This document shows positions 9,682-16,954 of a stretch of DNA of 64,000 nucleotides, piece after piece. A program made the translations under genes and the position numbers. Source of the DNA: Rhizobium bangladeshense (lineage in GTDB: Bacteria > Pseudomonadota > Alphaproteobacteria > Rhizobiales > Rhizobiaceae); contig NZ_CP071612.1 in NCBI RefSeq assembly GCF_017357245.1, positions 437,001 to 501,000 on the forward strand, in the 5' to 3' direction. Below the pieces are notes generated by a model. It was given only the letters and a program-made list of their open reading frames with translations. It made no database searches and was not told where the DNA came from. Positions within the stretch are counted from its first letter, which is position 1; each line of letters opens with the position of its first letter.

Positions 9682-9927
9682 TCATTCCTTGATGGGGATT
9701 CCGGCTTCGATTGCCGCTTCGATGAACGCCTGCCGCGCTTCTTCCCGGCTTCTTTTCCCCGATATGACATCGGCGCAAACCGCACACGCTCTGTCGAGCG
9801 CCGGGCCCTCTTCGGTCGGCCAGTCTTCAATCAGCGCCCATGTTGCAGCTTGGGTCGTCTGGATGACGACCCATTGATCCGGCCCTTCAAGGGCAAGCGT
9901 CACCGGCTTTTTCCATAGCGTTTGCAT
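9682..9927 (-). CDS. DUF982 family protein
   Basis: 81 aa. It matches the pattern of the rhizobial DUF982 family: a start with W-x-x-PV, a central ATWALIEDWPTEEGPALDRA, an A-x-x-x-C segment and an ARQAFIEAAIEAGI tail. These small cytoplasmic proteins occur in many copies in Rhizobium genomes and have no established function. It lies convergent to the tRNA with no operon partner. Confidence 0.8.
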   Translation of the reverse strand: MQTLWKKPVTLALEGPDQWVVIQTTQAATWALIEDWPTEEGPALDRACAVCADVISGKRSREEARQAFIEAAIEAGIPIKE

Positions 9928-10127
9928 GATTGCAGGATCTCCACTCCCGTATTCTCCGCCGTCTGCTCGCCTAAGGCAATTGATCCGGCGTGTCGAGATG
10001 CCGTCTGAACGAGATGTCTCCTGGCGCAGTGAACTGCTTGGTGAAACGCGAGCATATTTCGATCGCTCGTTTCCGGCCGCTTCTCATCGGCCGCTGCCGT
10101 CTCGGCCCCGAAACAGCAAAGCATAAG

Positions 10128-10553
10128 CTATTGAGCGTTCGGATAGTCTCTCAGATACTCTTGCCGTTCTTTCTCCCCGAACAGGGCCGAGTAAAAGCCG
10201 CTGCAGACCAGATACGAGCACTGATCCGGGTTGCCAGTTTGCCATCCCGGCTGGCAGAGGACGACGCGACGGAATTTGGCGTTGCAAAGCCCGTGATTTG
10301 CCAAGAGCCGCGGATCGTTTCCGAAATAAGCCCTGATGCCGTCCTGGCGAGTCCACGCAGGAACGATTTTCCAATCAGCGTTGCCGCCTTCAGCGCTCAC
10401 ATTGCCGGTCGCACAGAACGACCAATTGGAAATCACGACCGGCTGATCGCAGGCAAGAGCCTGGACTGCGCTCCCCAGGGAGATCGAAAGCAATGCCAGC
10501 AACCGCTGGCCATAGACCATCGCGCCCTTCTTCCTCATGCCGACTTTCCTCAT
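10128..10553 (-). CDS. Exported cysteine-containing hypothetical protein
   Basis: 141 aa from an ATG with GGAGG five bases upstream; an in-frame start 30 bp earlier has none. The N-terminus is a signal peptide (basic MRKVGMRKKG, hydrophobic LLALLSISLGSAVQALA), so the mature protein should begin near ACDQP. The mature part has six cysteines (CDQP, FCATG, LCNAK, LCQPG, QCSYL, VCSGF), consistent with disulphides in the periplasm, and ends EYLRDYPNAQ. I do not recognise a family. Confidence 0.6.
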   Translation of the reverse strand: MRKVGMRKKGAMVYGQRLLALLSISLGSAVQALACDQPVVISNWSFCATGNVSAEGGNADWKIVPAWTRQDGIRAYFGNDPRLLANHGLCNAKFRRVVLCQPGWQTGNPDQCSYLVCSGFYSALFGEKERQEYLRDYPNAQ

Positions 10554-10656
10554 CCTTGCCTCCGCGCAAGTTACCATGACCATCTCTCCGGATCAGTGAA
10601 ATCCGAAACGACTAAGATTATTTTCCTAGTTCACGAAACGTTCTTACGCTAGATTG

Positions 10657-10674
10657 CATGGTATTGCAACCATG
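10657..10674. promoter_or_regulatory. Inverted repeat in a divergent intergenic region
   Basis: CATGGT-ATTGCA-ACCATG is a perfect 6-bp inverted repeat with a 6-bp spacer. It sits between the exported protein (leftward) and the winged-helix-like gene at 10812 (rightward), where it could bind a dimeric regulator. Confidence 0.3.
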
Positions 10675-10811
10675 GAATGTTGAATGTCGTATAACAGTGT
10701 GACGATCGTCGACGTGACGCCTGGACCGGTCTCAGCCGGCTACACCCGCGATAAAATGAGGTCCTCCGACGTTGCCAGGAAGGACTTGCCGACAACCGGG
10801 GTGAGGGGCTG

Positions 10812-11399
10812 ATGGCGGAATTCAACTCTCGTGATAAGAGCCGCACCAGTGCCGGCAAGACCCTATCGCTGGTGCGCAAATATACAAAGCCGCCACGCGG
10901 GAGCGATGACGGCAGCCTTCGCTGGCAATGGTTGACGATCCAGCTGCTGGAGTCCCCCGCATTCACCTCACTGAGCGCGAATGCCAGCCGAGCCTTTTTC
11001 CGCATCATCATCGAGCATACCTCGCACGCCGCCCTAGAAAATGGCAGGCTTCTCGTGACTCACGCGCAGTTCGTCTCCTACGGCGTCACCGGCGAATATG
11101 TGGCCGATGCCCTCGACGAGTTGGAATATAAGGGCCTCATCAAGGTTCGCCGCGGCCGGGCGGGCAGCGGTGTTGCGCACCCGAACCTCTTCACGCTGAC
11201 TTTTGTCGGTAACCATGAAGGCGCGCCGCCTACGGATGATTGGCGGCGATGCACGCCGGAGAGGTGCCGGAAGTGGTCGGAGATAGACCGCAAGCTTGCC
11301 GCTGACAAACGTGGGCGGGTCGGCAGGAAGAAGAAAACGCCACTTCGGGATTCCGAAATTCCCCCGCTTCGGGATCCCGAAATTCGGCGCGCCTCGTGA
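10812..11399 (+). CDS. Probable winged-helix DNA-binding protein with repeat-bearing C-terminus
   Basis: 195 aa, ATG preceded by GTGAGGGG. The middle (about residues 35-110) reads as a replication-initiator-like or winged-helix fold: WLTIQLLESPAFTSLSANASRAFFRIIIEH, then a segment with YGVTGEYVADALDELEYKGLIKVRRG, which looks like recognition helix plus wing. The tail is highly basic and ends with two near copies of PLRDSEIP. Those copies are encoded by palindromic 24-nt DNA repeats whose third copy lies outside the gene. Related small proteins with variable repeated tails are, to my recollection, found in rhizobia. Exact function unknown. Confidence 0.55.
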   Translation: MAEFNSRDKSRTSAGKTLSLVRKYTKPPRGSDDGSLRWQWLTIQLLESPAFTSLSANASRAFFRIIIEHTSHAALENGRLLVTHAQFVSYGVTGEYVADALDELEYKGLIKVRRGRAGSGVAHPNLFTLTFVGNHEGAPPTDDWRRCTPERCRKWSEIDRKLAADKRGRVGRKKKTPLRDSEIPPLRDPEIRRAS

Positions 11400-11461
11400 G
11401 AAGTCGGGGCGTGGGAACAGCCAATGATTTCAATGCCTCAACCAATTTCGGGATTCCGCAG
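11343..11461. repeat. Three copies of a ~20-bp palindrome (AATTTCGGGATCCCGAAATT type)
   Basis: Copy 1 (11343-11360) and copy 2 (11367-11384) are inside the 3' end of the winged-helix-like gene, exactly 24 bp apart. Copy 3 (11444-11461) is downstream, just before a TATATAG box. Copy 2 has the perfect core TTCGGGATCCCGAA; the others differ from it at one or a few positions. The arrangement looks like operator or iteron sites, but the in-gene copies could simply be tandem codon repeats. Confidence 0.6.
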
Positions 11462-11491
11462 TGCTATATAGATTTTGGTGGGGAGAACCTC

Positions 11492-11521
11492 ATGAGTCCG
11501 CAAGTTCAAACCAGGAGCTAG
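11492..11521 (+). CDS. Possible 9-codon leader ORF
   Basis: ATG with GGGGAGAA seven bases upstream opens a 9-codon frame (MSPQVQTRS) that ends in TAG. It follows the TATATAG box next to palindrome copy 3 and precedes the lipoprotein gene by about 100 bp. The ribosome-binding site is better than those of many real genes here, but the frame is too short to judge by composition. Confidence 0.2.
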   Translation: MSPQVQTRS

Positions 11522-11617
11522 CGGCGCGGTGCCTCTGCCGGCATGCCTAGTTTCGCGCAACCTTGCTCGTGTATCCGCGGGCTTGACGATGTTGACGCGC
11601 TTCAGCCGGGGGAATGC

Positions 11618-11938
11618 ATGGTGATGGGAATTTTTCGCGCTTTGGGAGCGGCGGCGATGATGGCGGCTCTTGCCGGCTGTGTCGACCATGCGAACGCGCC
11701 CGTGCTTTTGCCCATCGGCGTGCCGGTCAACCCGCCTGTCGTCGCCCAAGGCATCTGCGTAACCGACGGCAATGCCATGTATGACGAGGCGAAGAAGCAG
11801 TATCATCTGCGCGCGCAGCTGACCGGCTATGCCGAGGCTGATGCGCTGGAAGCGGAAACAACGGCGCGTGCCGCCGCGCATCGCCAATATGTCGCCTGCC
11901 TCTCCGCCCAGGGTTACCGGGCATTATACGCGAATTGA
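11618..11938 (+). CDS. Small hypothetical lipoprotein
   Basis: About 106 aa. The N-terminus (GIFRALGAAAMMAALAGC) is a lipoprotein signal with lipobox LAGC, so Cys would be acylated and the protein held in the envelope. The mature part is short, with a VNPPVVAQGICVTDGNAMYDE segment and an Ala-rich helix before the end. The start may be the ATG at 11618 or the one at 11624; GGGGGA lies just upstream. I do not recognise a family. Confidence 0.55.
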   Translation: MVMGIFRALGAAAMMAALAGCVDHANAPVLLPIGVPVNPPVVAQGICVTDGNAMYDEAKKQYHLRAQLTGYAEADALEAETTARAAAHRQYVACLSAQGYRALYAN

Positions 11939-12445
11939 GAATAGAGAATTCGCATTCTTAGCCAGCACCCTCGCCCTCGCGCCGATCGGTCAAGCCGAGG
12001 CAGTTCCCGTTCAAATGCTTCATCCGCCCGAAATTTCCGAAGCAAAAATCGCGCAATATGAGGCACATCAGGGTCTCTAGCATGGCTTCAGGTTTCGGAA
12101 CGGAGCATCCCGGCACCAGCCGTCATTCCGATCGTTAATGGTATCCGCTTGCCGTTTTGGGGGGGCGGACGGGGCTCCACCGGCTCCATTGTCCGCCAGC
12201 CGGTGAACAGGCCGGCGGCTCCGATCATGTGCAACCCTACATTTTCGCGGTCGATCGGCCCCGGCAGCATGCCCTGTGACAATGGCTAATGAGCCGGCAA
12301 ATAAATGAGGTGGCGCGAGCCGCCTTTTTCTTGCGTCGGGCGCAGCTCACATGTTCGTGACCTCTCTTGCGTCGCGGTAGATTGTGACAGATCCGCTTCC
12401 TAACTCCTCGGCGTAAATTCACCTGATCCTCCCAAGGAGACGACA
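11939..12445. other. Intergenic region with no supported gene
   Basis: About 500 bp. The frames on both strands lack convincing starts and read as noise. A hairpin ending in a T run is present near 12309, so a small RNA or the end of the lipoprotein transcript is possible. Confidence 0.4.
12309..12329 (+). terminator. Hairpin plus T run
   Basis: The stem GGTGGC/GCCGCC with loop GCGA is followed by five T. No gene ends just upstream on this strand, so it may terminate the lipoprotein transcript or an unannotated RNA. Confidence 0.5.
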
Positions 12446-12745
12446 ATGATCACGACCTTCAAGAGCGGCCTGGCGGCCGCGGCCATCGGCGCGATGCTCG
12501 GTCTTTCCACCTTCGCGGCGCAAGCGGCCCCGCTCCAGTCGAGCGCAACGGAGCAGGGCTCGGTCGAGCAGCCGGTTGCCCGGGGTGAGACCCGGGTCCA
12601 GCATGACAGGAGCACGACCGGTTCGATCGGTGAACGCGGCCCGAAGGGCATGGCTTCGCCCTATATGATGAACCCGAAGAAGCCGCTGAACATGGGTTGC
12701 AAGCTCGGCTTCAACCCGACCAGCAGTTCCGGCTGCAACTATTGA
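12446..12745 (+). CDS. Small secreted hypothetical protein
   Basis: 99 aa with AAGGAG upstream of the ATG. A clear signal peptide (SGLAAAAIGAMLGLSTFAAQAA) would be cleaved near AQA-A. The mature part is polar, contains DRSTTGSIGERGPKG, and ends with two Cys in MGCKLGFNPTSSSGCNY, which may form a disulphide. It stands alone between a terminator-like hairpin and the methyltransferase gene. No family recognised; similar small exported proteins are common in rhizobia. Confidence 0.65.
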   Translation: MITTFKSGLAAAAIGAMLGLSTFAAQAAPLQSSATEQGSVEQPVARGETRVQHDRSTTGSIGERGPKGMASPYMMNPKKPLNMGCKLGFNPTSSSGCNY

Positions 12746-12976
12746 CGCCTCGGCGCCTTGTTTGGGGGCGGCCTGTAGGCCGCTCCCTTTCGCTGCAGAC
12801 AACGGCGCCTGGGAGGGAAAAGGTGCCACAGATGCAAAATCACGCCGGGCGCCGGTGGGAAAAAGTTGGTAAATGCCCGGGTCACAAGGGCGATTGACGT
12901 GTCTGCCTTGGAATTGCCATGCTGGCCGCGATGGTCGCATCAATACTCAATTGAATTTCAGACAGGTGGGACAGTC

Positions 12977-13639
12977 ATGACCGCAAAGGCTGCATGCTCC
13001 GATTTCCTGCATTTTTTCCGCTCCTGGATCAGCAATCCGCTTCGGGTGGCCGCCATCGCGCCGTCGGGTGATTCACTTGCCAGAATCATGACCAGCGAAA
13101 TTGCGGCACTCGATGGGCCGATCATCGAGCTCGGCCCGGGCACGGGCGTGTTCACCCGGGCGCTGCTCGCCCGCGGCATCAGCGAAGCCGATCTGACGCT
13201 GATCGAGTATGGCCCGGAATTCATCGACGCGCTGCAGGCGCGGTTCCCGGCGGCGCGCATATTGCAGATGGACGCAGCCCACCTTGCGCAGGCCGATATC
13301 TTCGAGGGCGAGCCGGTCGGGGCCGTCATCAGCGGCCTGCCGCTTCTGTCCATGTCGCCGCGCAAGATCGCCTCAATCCTTGCCGGCGTCTTCACCTACA
13401 TGCGCCCGGGCGGGGCAGTCTATCAATTTACCTATGGCCCGCGCTGCCCTGTGCCGCGGCCGATCCTCGACCGCCTCGGCCTCAAGGCCGTGCGCATAGG
13501 GGGCACGGTTCGCAACCTGCCGCCGGCGTCCGTTTACCGGATCTCGCGGCGCAAGCCGCTGGAACTCTCACGCGAGCGCCTGAGATACCGTGACGCCGAC
13601 ATCGATGTCGCCGCCTTTTCCGGCGAATCGGCCGGCTGA
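12977..13639 (+). CDS. SAM-dependent methyltransferase, PmtA-like
   Basis: 220 aa from the ATG at 12977, with AGGTGGGA upstream; a longer frame from 12866 has no such site. Motif I is IIELGPGTGVFTRALL, followed by LIEYGPEFIDALQARFP and VISGLPLLSMSPRKIASIL. The layout (FFRSWISNPLRVAAIAPSG at the start, VRNLPPASVYRISRR at the end) matches the Sinorhizobium-type phospholipid N-methyltransferase family that makes phosphatidylcholine from phosphatidylethanolamine. It could be PmtA itself or a paralogue acting on another lipid or small molecule; the context does not decide. Confidence 0.7.
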   Translation: MTAKAACSDFLHFFRSWISNPLRVAAIAPSGDSLARIMTSEIAALDGPIIELGPGTGVFTRALLARGISEADLTLIEYGPEFIDALQARFPAARILQMDAAHLAQADIFEGEPVGAVISGLPLLSMSPRKIASILAGVFTYMRPGGAVYQFTYGPRCPVPRPILDRLGLKAVRIGGTVRNLPPASVYRISRRKPLELSRERLRYRDADIDVAAFSGESAG

Positions 13640-13968
13640 ACGCGGCAACGCCTGATCGGAAGCGACAGGCTTCAACGCAGCCCGGCCGATATCCCGGCGC
13701 ACCGCTGCGGCGCCGGTCGAGGGAGAGTTTTCGGCCCCTCCCTGTTATCACTGCAGGGTCGTCCTATATGTGCAAGCGTCGCAGCGGCCCCATTTCCGAT
13801 ATCGCCGCGGCGGCCGGGTCATCACTATGCCGGGCATCACCAGACACGGCAGACATTCAGAACAGAAGCCATCCTCGCCAGCCCCGGCATCCCCGCGCTG
13901 GCGAAGGGAGCGGCTTCGGCCATTTCACCGACATTGAACAATTTTATTGACCAAGAGAGGAAAAGATC
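13640..13968. other. Intergenic region with nothing evident
   Basis: About 330 bp, GC-rich. No frame with a credible start or protein-like composition and no clear hairpin-plus-T terminator. The last 40 bp carry the ribosome-binding region of the aldo/keto reductase. Confidence 0.5.
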
Positions 13969-14850
13969 ATGTCCAGTTACAACGCAGCCAAGTCAGGCAC
14001 CTTCAGGATCGGCGGCGAGATCGAGGTCAACCGTCTCGGTTTCGGCGCCATGCGCGTTACCGGCAAGGGGATCTGGGGCGAGCCCGATGATCACGCCGAA
14101 TCCATCCGGACGCTGAAACGTCTGCCGGAGCTTGGCGTCAATTTCATTGATACGGCCGATTCCTACGGGCCCGATGTCTCCGAATGGCTGATCAAGGAGG
14201 CGCTGCATCCCTATGGCGAGGGTTCCGTCATCGCCACCAAGGGCGGCCTGACCCGCCACGGTCCCGACATCTGGCTGCCCGTCGGCCGTCCGGAATATCT
14301 GATCCAGCAGGCGCATAAGAGCCTGCGCAATCTCGGCGTCGAGCAGATTGATCTTTGGCAGCTTCACCGCATCGATCCGAAGGTGCCGGCCAGGGAGCAG
14401 TTCGACGCGATCAGATCGCTGCTCGATGCCGGCCTCATCCGCCATGCGGGCCTGAGCGAAGTCTCCGTCGCGGAGATCGAGGCGGCCTCGAAGCACTTCA
14501 AGGTCGCGACCGTCCAGAACCGCTACAATCTCGTCGATCGCACCAGTGAAGACGTGCTCGATTATTGCGCCAAGCACAATATCGGCTTCATTCCGTGGTA
14601 TCCGCTCGCCGCCGGCGACCTTGCCAAGCCGGGCTCGCTGCTCGATACGATCGCCAGGAAGCACAATGCCGCCCCCAGCCAGATCGCGCTCGCCTGGGTG
14701 CTGAAGCGCAGCCCGGTGATGCTGCCGATCCCCGGCACCTCGAAGGTCAAGCATCTCGAGGAAAACGTCGCAGCGGTGGACATCACGCTGTCGGATGAGG
14801 AATTTTCGGGCCTCGATGCCGAAGGCCGGAAGCTCTTCAAGGCGGCTTGA
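13969..14850 (+). CDS. Aldo/keto reductase family oxidoreductase
   Basis: 293 aa with GAGAGGAAAAG before the ATG. The TIM-barrel AKR pattern is present: [32 protein letters not shown] (catalytic Asp and Tyr), VIATKGG (Lys), DLWQLHRID (His), and the NADP-binding end [17 protein letters not shown]. It should reduce an aldehyde or ketone with NADPH in the cytoplasm. It stands alone, so the substrate cannot be inferred. Confidence 0.88.
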   Translation: MSSYNAAKSGTFRIGGEIEVNRLGFGAMRVTGKGIWGEPDDHAESIRTLKRLPELGVNFIDTADSYGPDVSEWLIKEALHPYGEGSVIATKGGLTRHGPDIWLPVGRPEYLIQQAHKSLRNLGVEQIDLWQLHRIDPKVPAREQFDAIRSLLDAGLIRHAGLSEVSVAEIEAASKHFKVATVQNRYNLVDRTSEDVLDYCAKHNIGFIPWYPLAAGDLAKPGSLLDTIARKHNAAPSQIALAWVLKRSPVMLPIPGTSKVKHLEENVAAVDITLSDEEFSGLDAEGRKLFKAA

Positions 14851-14881
14851 GGCGGAAGCTGGAAACGAGCGCCGTGGATTG

Positions 14882-15054
14882 CCCTCATCCTAACCCTCTC
14901 CCCGTTTTGACGAGGAGAGGGGACGTGCCCTGCGAGAGCGAGGGGGAACTGAGAGGGTGCGGCGTGTCGCTTCGCCCCGTTTACGGGGGTCCGAAGGACG
15001 GGGCGAGACCCGCGGCTCGACCCAGGCAGAGGTGGCGGCAGCCGGATGAGGGGC
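14882..15054. repeat. Rhizobial intergenic mosaic repeat (RIME-like)
   Basis: A block of about 170 bp bounded by CCCTCATCC and GGATGAGGG in inverted orientation, with internal palindromes such as CTCTCCCCGTTTTGACGAGG. A core (GTCCGAAGGA, then CGAGACCCG and GGCTCGACCC) recurs near 37570, and the end recurs near 41935. This matches the known high-copy intergenic elements of Rhizobium. Confidence 0.7.
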
Positions 15055-15081
15055 AGCAGCCGCCATAACTTTCAGCATAAT

Positions 15082-15099
15082 TTTGACCAACCGGTCAAA
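15082..15099. promoter_or_regulatory. Palindrome of TetR-operator type
   Basis: TTTGACC-AACC-GGTCAAA is a perfect 7-bp inverted repeat with a 4-bp spacer, between the mosaic repeat and the sRNA gene. It could bind a dimeric regulator; no local gene identifies which. Confidence 0.35.
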
Positions 15100-15221
15100 G
15101 ATGCCGCAAAATGTGGCGCACACCGCCGCTTGAAGTGGCAAGCATTGCATCCACTGCATTGCTGCATTGCGGTAATTTCGCTATTCCTGATCGAATGAAT
15201 GGGGTATCACTATCTTCGTAA

Positions 15222-15339
15222 GCAGCGCACTCCTCCTCCCAAGCGCTCTTACATCGGACCGACAACACTCCTCCTCCCAGTTGTCGGTTAGGATCAAGAG
15301 CCTGGCGCACCTCCTCCCGCGCCAGGCTCTTTTCTTTTT
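15222..15339 (+). ncRNA. Alpha-r14 / NfeR1-type trans-acting sRNA with CTCCTCC loops
   Basis: Three consecutive hairpins, each presenting an anti-Shine-Dalgarno loop. Hairpin 1 (15224-15247) has stem AGCGC/GCGCT; hairpin 2 (15258-15288) has stem ACCGACAAC/GTTGTCGGT; hairpin 3 (15296-15331) has stem AAGAGCCTGGCGC with its complement, followed by a T-rich tail, so it doubles as terminator. The loops carry CTCCTCCC. This is the architecture of the alpha-r14 family (Sinorhizobium NfeR1/Smr14) and of the wider CCUCCUCCC 'cuckoo' RNAs, which base-pair with ribosome-binding sites. A CTATCT box at 15210-15215 suggests a transcript start near 15222 and a length of about 118 nt. Confidence 0.85.
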
Positions 15340-15481
15340 CCCATCCAATTGATTGATTGCCGATACTGCTTATGCCACTGCGCCGGCATTGCTCAGCGTG
15401 CGCGGTTTGACTCGACAGGCTTGGTCGGACTATTTGAACTTGTGCCGCCCGTCCGGCGCGTGAACCGATTGGAGTTTAGTC

Positions 15482-16759
15482 ATGATCGGCAAATGGCGCG
15501 ACTCGCGTGCGGCTTTGGCAGGACTTCTGGTGGCAACCATGATGCTCGCCGGCTGCGGCGGCAGGCCGGTCGGCGTCATGCAGGCGGCCGGCACAGTGCC
15601 GCCGGGCACGTCGAAGGTCGATCTCCTGGTGGCGACGACGCGCGCTGCCGACGACAATCCCGCCGTGCTTTTCTCCGGCGAACGCGGCACGGGGCTTGCC
15701 GTCAACGCGGTCGATGTCTCGATCCCTCCGGATGCAAATCGCAAAATCGGCCAGGTGCAATGGCCGAAACGGCTGCCGGCCGATCCTCTCCGGGATTTCG
15801 TAACCGTCTCCGTCGATCCGCTCGAGGGCGAGCGGGCGGGCGAGAGCTGGCTGAAGAGCCATATGCCGAAGAGCCGCCGCGTGCTCGTCTTCGTGCACGG
15901 TTTCAACAATCGCTATGAGGATGCCGTCTACCGCTTCGCGCAGATCGTCCATGATTCGCATGCCGACGTCGCGCCGGTCGTCTTCACCTGGCCTTCGCGC
16001 GCCAGCATCTTCGATTACAACTACGATAAGGAAAGCACCAACTATTCCCGCGATGCGCTGGAAGAGCTGCTCACGCGCACCGCCGCCAATCCCGCCGTCG
16101 GCGACGTCACGGTCATGGCTCATTCGATGGGCACCTGGCTGACCGTCGAAGCACTCCGGCAGATGGCGATCCGCAACGGTCAGGTCGCGTCGAAGATCAA
16201 CAATGTCATCCTTGCCTCGCCGGATCTCGATGTCGATGTCTTCGGCCGGCAGTTCATGAGCCTCGGCAAGGACCGGCCGCATTTCACCATCTTCGTCTCC
16301 CGGGATGATCGCGCCTTGGCGTTGTCGCGGCGCATCTCGGGCAATATCGATCGTCTCGGCCAGATCGATCCTTCCGCCGAACCTTACCGCAGCAAGCTTG
16401 AAGCCGCCGGCATCACCGTGCTCGATCTCACCAAGCTCAAGGGCGGCGACCGGCTGAACCACGGCAAATTCGCCGAAAGCCCGGAAGTGGTGAAGCTGAT
16501 CGGCGACCGGCTGATTGCCGGCCAGGCGATCACCGATTCCAATGTCGGTCTCGGCGAGGCGGTCGGCGCGGTGGCGATGGGGGCGGCCCAGACCGCCGGA
16601 AGTGCCGTCAGCGTCGCCGTCAGCACGCCGATCGCGATCTTCGATCCGCGCACCCGGCGCAACTACGATGCCCAGCTGAAGCGCCTCGGGCAGTCGATGG
16701 ACAATACCGTCGGATCGGTAGGGGACAGCGTCGGCGCCGGCCTGCCGGAAAGCCAGTAA
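15482..16759 (+). CDS. Lipoprotein alpha/beta hydrolase (DUF900 family)
   Basis: 425 aa, TTGGAG upstream of the ATG. The N-terminal signal ends in the lipobox MLAGC, so the enzyme is probably anchored in the envelope. The alpha/beta-hydrolase part has VFVHGFNNRYEDAVYRFAQ (oxyanion region typical of DUF900) and the nucleophile elbow AHSMGTW with Ser as nucleophile; Asp and His candidates follow (SPDLDVDVF; DRLNHGKF). The last 90 residues are Ala/Gly/Val-rich and low in complexity. The substrate is unknown, possibly an ester or lipid. It follows the sRNA gene but is not obviously co-transcribed with it. Confidence 0.8.
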   Translation: MIGKWRDSRAALAGLLVATMMLAGCGGRPVGVMQAAGTVPPGTSKVDLLVATTRAADDNPAVLFSGERGTGLAVNAVDVSIPPDANRKIGQVQWPKRLPADPLRDFVTVSVDPLEGERAGESWLKSHMPKSRRVLVFVHGFNNRYEDAVYRFAQIVHDSHADVAPVVFTWPSRASIFDYNYDKESTNYSRDALEELLTRTAANPAVGDVTVMAHSMGTWLTVEALRQMAIRNGQVASKINNVILASPDLDVDVFGRQFMSLGKDRPHFTIFVSRDDRALALSRRISGNIDRLGQIDPSAEPYRSKLEAAGITVLDLTKLKGGDRLNHGKFAESPEVVKLIGDRLIAGQAITDSNVGLGEAVGAVAMGAAQTAGSAVSVAVSTPIAIFDPRTRRNYDAQLKRLGQSMDNTVGSVGDSVGAGLPESQ

Positions 16760-16889
16760 GATTCCACAGAGTGATTCCAGCAGAAGTGCGTGAGCGGCTT
16801 TGCCGGGAAAAGCGCAAAGCGGCTTTCCAAGGGAATTGCGCGAAAAGATTTTCCGTAATTCGGAGAAACCGAAATCTCTAGGCAGCACC

Positions 16890-16913
16890 GTCAATCTGAT
16901 ATATCAGATTGAC
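16890..16913. promoter_or_regulatory. Perfect 24-bp palindrome, probable operator
   Basis: The two 12-bp arms (GTCAATCTGATA and its exact complement) meet without a spacer 41 bp upstream of the oxidoreductase ATG. The TGATATATCA centre is typical of GntR/FadR-type operators. It probably controls the hydroxyproline-type pair downstream. Confidence 0.65.
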
Positions 16914-16954
16914 AAACGGCGATCCTGTCTGCCGTTAGGCGATGGGTTGATGGC

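Noticed and set aside
12088..12282. 64-codon minus-strand frame in the 12-kb gap
   Set aside because: TTG start, no ribosome-binding site and no conserved feature.
15224..15331. Repeated CTCCTCC units considered as a CRISPR-like array
   Set aside because: Only three units, each inside a different hairpin stem, with no constant repeat length; the pattern fits a structured sRNA.
15476..16894. 472-codon frame antisense to the lipoprotein hydrolase
   Set aside because: The + strand gene has a lipobox, a nucleophile elbow and a ribosome-binding site; the minus frame has none.
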